DNA from: Ehretia macrophylla
Lineage: Eukaryota; Streptophyta; Magnoliopsida; Boraginales; Ehretiaceae
Length of the DNA stretch: 64,000 nt
Assembly: GCA_037974665.1 (NCBI GenBank)
Contig: CM075781.1
Location: 32,341,235-32,405,234, forward strand
Reading direction: 5' to 3'
The notes under the pieces were generated by a model, which had not been told where the DNA came from, did not search any database, and saw nothing but the letters and a program-made list of their open reading frames with translations. Shown one piece after another: positions 61,666-64,000 of the stretch. The position numbers and the translations under genes are program-made. Positions within the stretch are counted from its first letter, which is position 1. Each line of letters opens with the position of its first letter.

Positions 61666-62790
61666 ATCTTGAGAGGAGGAAGTGCCTTGCATAGCTCTTT
61701 TAGCTTCTGAACTGCCATTGTGGCTTCTGGAGACCAATTTCCAATGTTGGATTTTCAGAGGTACTTGAAAATCTGGCTGGTGTAGTTGGCCAAGGATGAA
61801 ACATGCGATGAGGCATAATTGATCAATCCAAGGAACTGCTGGGTCTGAGTAACAATTCTGAGCTCATCAGGAAAGTCGAGGACTTTGCTTGATATGTAGT
61901 CCTGTAAAAAAATGTGTCATTCTCTTATCTGCAAACCAGGAAAATCAATAGCATTTAGACCAATTTTCATCTTGGATTCAACAAGAACTAATCCATGCTA
62001 GTAGGTTAGTTCCTGGAATTGTTAGAGATGCTGGTGGTGTTCTTCAGCTGTGTTACTGAATACCAAAACATCATCAATGTAGGCAGTACAGTGCTGCGCA
62101 AAGGATTGGTACACATCATCCATTTTGTGCTGGAACTCGGACGGTGCATTCTTGAGACCGAATGGCATGACGTTCCATTCATCATGTCCCTGTGGAACAA
62201 CAAAAGCAGTTTTGAATCTATCAGCTTTAGTAATACCAATTTGCCAAAATCCGGATTTCATATCAAATTTGGAGAAGAATTTGGCTTTGGATAGCTTCTT
62301 AAGGAGTTGTTTCTTTCTTGGAAGAGGGTATCTGATATCCTGTAATAGATCATTGAGTTGGCGAAATTCGATCACTGATCTTTTTTTTTCCTCGGCCCTG
62401 TTCAGATCTTTTGTTGACATAAAAGGCATGACTTTCCCATGGAGTTCTGGATGGTCAGATGAGACCTTGCTCAAGGAGTGTTTGAATTTCAGCTTGATAA
62501 AGCTCTTCATCTTTTGGCATTCTTGGATGAGAGGCAATTTGGTATGGCATCTGCCAATTTTCTCTATAAGGTAGAGGGACGAAGTGTTTCTCTCTTTCCC
62601 AAAACATGTTTGGAAGATCACCGCAACAGGAAATGAGAAGGTTTCTCTCTTCAGCAAATTTATCATCTTGAATGGCTGAAACTTGTGAGGGTAATTCCTA
62701 TAAAGATACCCAAGGGGTATACTGATTATGTAGGAATTGAAAACCATCTGTCTGAAATGAGAATGAAACAAGTAAGGTGAGGAAATCCAT
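61666..62790 (-). pseudogene. Copy IV: reverse transcriptase
   Basis: YIDD at 62070-62081 in HCTAYIDDVLVFSN. FSKFDMKSGFWQI and FGLKNAPSEFQHKMDD are present. A frameshift lies near 62390-62410, at a run of T before the RSVIEFRQLND motif. Stops occur in the C-terminal part. No plastid insert. Confidence 0.85.
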
Positions 62791-63090
62791 TTCTAAAATA
62801 ATGTCTTCACAACATTGATCATACTAGTAAAAGTTGTGTCGAACTAAGACATTTGGGCATAAGTGTATAGGTATGGTCATGGAATGTGCTTCACTCACAA
62901 ATCCACTACCAGAAGTAGTGGTAAAGGTTGCTCTGGAGTAAATCCAAAATTCAAGAGGAAGACACTTGGATTTCATCATGAAAATACATGAACCTGTGTC
63001 TACAAGTGCAGTAACAATGATAGGAACATATCCTGGAGGGTTTATAACAAGCTTTTGTATGGCTTATAGATCTGTCCTGGGGTAAAAGTA
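62791..63090 (-). pseudogene. Copy IV: aspartic protease
   Basis: The VDTGSCI motif is kept near 62990-63010. The frame is broken between it and the reverse transcriptase. Confidence 0.7.
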
Positions 63091-64000
63091 GCTTTGGAAG
63101 TGGTAAGGATTTTAGTGGTTTTGTATATTCTGGCTATGAAGAAGTTTGGTTTTGAATCAGAGGATTCGAATTCTGAGGTGAGATCTGAGAATGAGGCTAT
63201 ATGTAGGTTGAGGATGGCTTGATCTGGTTCGAAAGTCCATGTGTATAGCTGGTCATCAAAGTTTTGAGTTGAAATGAATTGAAAAAGCTTTGCTGGTAGC
63301 TTCTTGGACTTCTTGAGGTAACAATCTTTTGCAAAATGTCCTTTCTTGCCACAAAGAAAACATTAAGTGGAAGAAGAGGGTTTTGATTTTTTTCTTCACA
63401 AATTTGAATTTCTTGAAAGGTTTTCTGGACTTGTGAAAACTTTTGTGCTTCTTGTATTTGTGACACGAACATGGAGAGTAACTGTGAGTGTGACAACCAA
63501 ACTTTTGAAAATCTTTTATGTAAAAGGTATCCATTGTTTTATGCACGTTGCTTTTGAGAATTTTTTCAAGTCGATTGGACTCGCACTGATCTTGAATGAA
63601 CTTTCTGGCCATTTGGTACAAGTGAGCAAGACTCACCTGTCTTAGATCTGCAATATTGGCTCGTTTGAACTCTGTTTCAAGAAATTCAGGAAGTGGTTGT
63701 GGCATGTTGAAGACGAACGCCTTCTTGATGGTTTTTGTATTTTTTCCAAAGATAAAATACAAAGCTTCCTGCCTGAGATAGTAATCTCCAAGTTTTGCAA
63801 CATCACAGCATTTGTTGAGTAAGAACTCATTTTCTGCCTTTTCAATCTCTTGGGCTGTTTGTCCTACGAAAATAGTTCATAGACATCTTAGGAATATCTG
63901 AATAGGATCTGCATCTGTCAGGATGATTTGTCTTTGTTCTTCTGACATCATTCTTGTCCACTAACTTCGAAGTGATCTTGCAAAAGTAGCAACAAGACGG
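63091..64000 (-). pseudogene. Copy IV: coat protein region, cut by the window edge
   Basis: The Cys-His box near 63320-63362 is the only complete one in the array: CFLCGKKGHFAKDC. The Lys/His-rich tail and ETEFKRANIADLRQVSLAHL lie upstream. A frameshift lies just before the box. The N-terminal part is outside the window. Confidence 0.8.

Larger units (their letters stand above)
57295..64000 (-). mobile_element. Endogenous pararetrovirus copy IV, continues past the window
   Basis: On the minus strand, from the right edge leftwards: coat protein, Cys-His box, protease, reverse transcriptase and RNase H. The 4-kb LTR-like element at 57618-61583 interrupts RNase H. Sequence is close to the other copies. 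Stops and frameshifts are present. The coat protein continues beyond 64000. Confidence 0.85.

Noticed and set aside
38037-64000. A Ty3/gypsy retrotransposon instead of a pararetrovirus
   Set aside because: There is a movement protein upstream of the coat protein, no integrase, no flanking LTRs around the coding region, and a tRNA-Met site in a circular-type intergenic region. These fit Caulimoviridae.

Overview
This window is nuclear DNA of a flowering plant, most likely a eudicot. The genes have AT-rich introns with GT..AG splice sites, and their families are a WDR26-type WD40 protein, a plant GDSL lipase and a plant ASPM. Pararetrovirus relics, MITE-like elements and a plastid DNA insert point the same way. 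Nothing in the sequence fixes the species.

Region 1 (1-37.2 kb) is genic. A divergent pair opens it. On the minus strand is the 5' part of a gene for a probable plastid-targeted protein of unknown function (five exons traced, 3159 to 1139; the 3' end was not found and may lie left of the window). On the plus strand is a complete four-exon WDR26-like gene (LisH, CTLH, WD40; 4326-8044), a probable subunit of the GID/CTLH ubiquitin ligase. A five-exon secreted GDSL esterase/lipase gene follows on the minus strand (15017-9696). About 10.8 kb of repeat-rich intergenic DNA comes next: two related long-TIR elements, one Harbinger-like MITE, a palindromic tandem array, AT microsatellites and a GDSL relic. 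A large ASPM gene (37212-25800, minus, 22 exons traced) has an N-terminal basic region, a CH domain, many IQ motifs and an Arm-like C-terminus. It carries a tandem duplication of an exon pair, and one copy has lost a splice donor.

Region 2 (38.0-64.0 kb) is almost entirely endogenous pararetrovirus (Caulimoviridae) sequence. Four degraded copies lie in the order minus, plus, plus, minus. The gene order is movement protein, coat protein with Cys-His box, aspartic protease, reverse transcriptase, RNase H, then a C-terminal region of about 300 residues that I cannot assign. One copy keeps a TATA box and a tRNA-Met primer-binding site. Every copy has stops, frameshifts or deletions. Two related solo-LTR-like elements (2.8 and 4.0 kb) are inserted in the two minus-strand copies. 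A 591-bp block with fragments resembling plastid ndhA, ycf1 and ndhD is inserted inside the reverse transcriptase of one plus-strand copy.

The host genes are unrelated housekeeping or metabolic genes with no operon-like logic. The most unusual features are the inverted viral array, which could produce double-stranded RNA, the plastid mosaic inside it, and the ASPM exon duplication.
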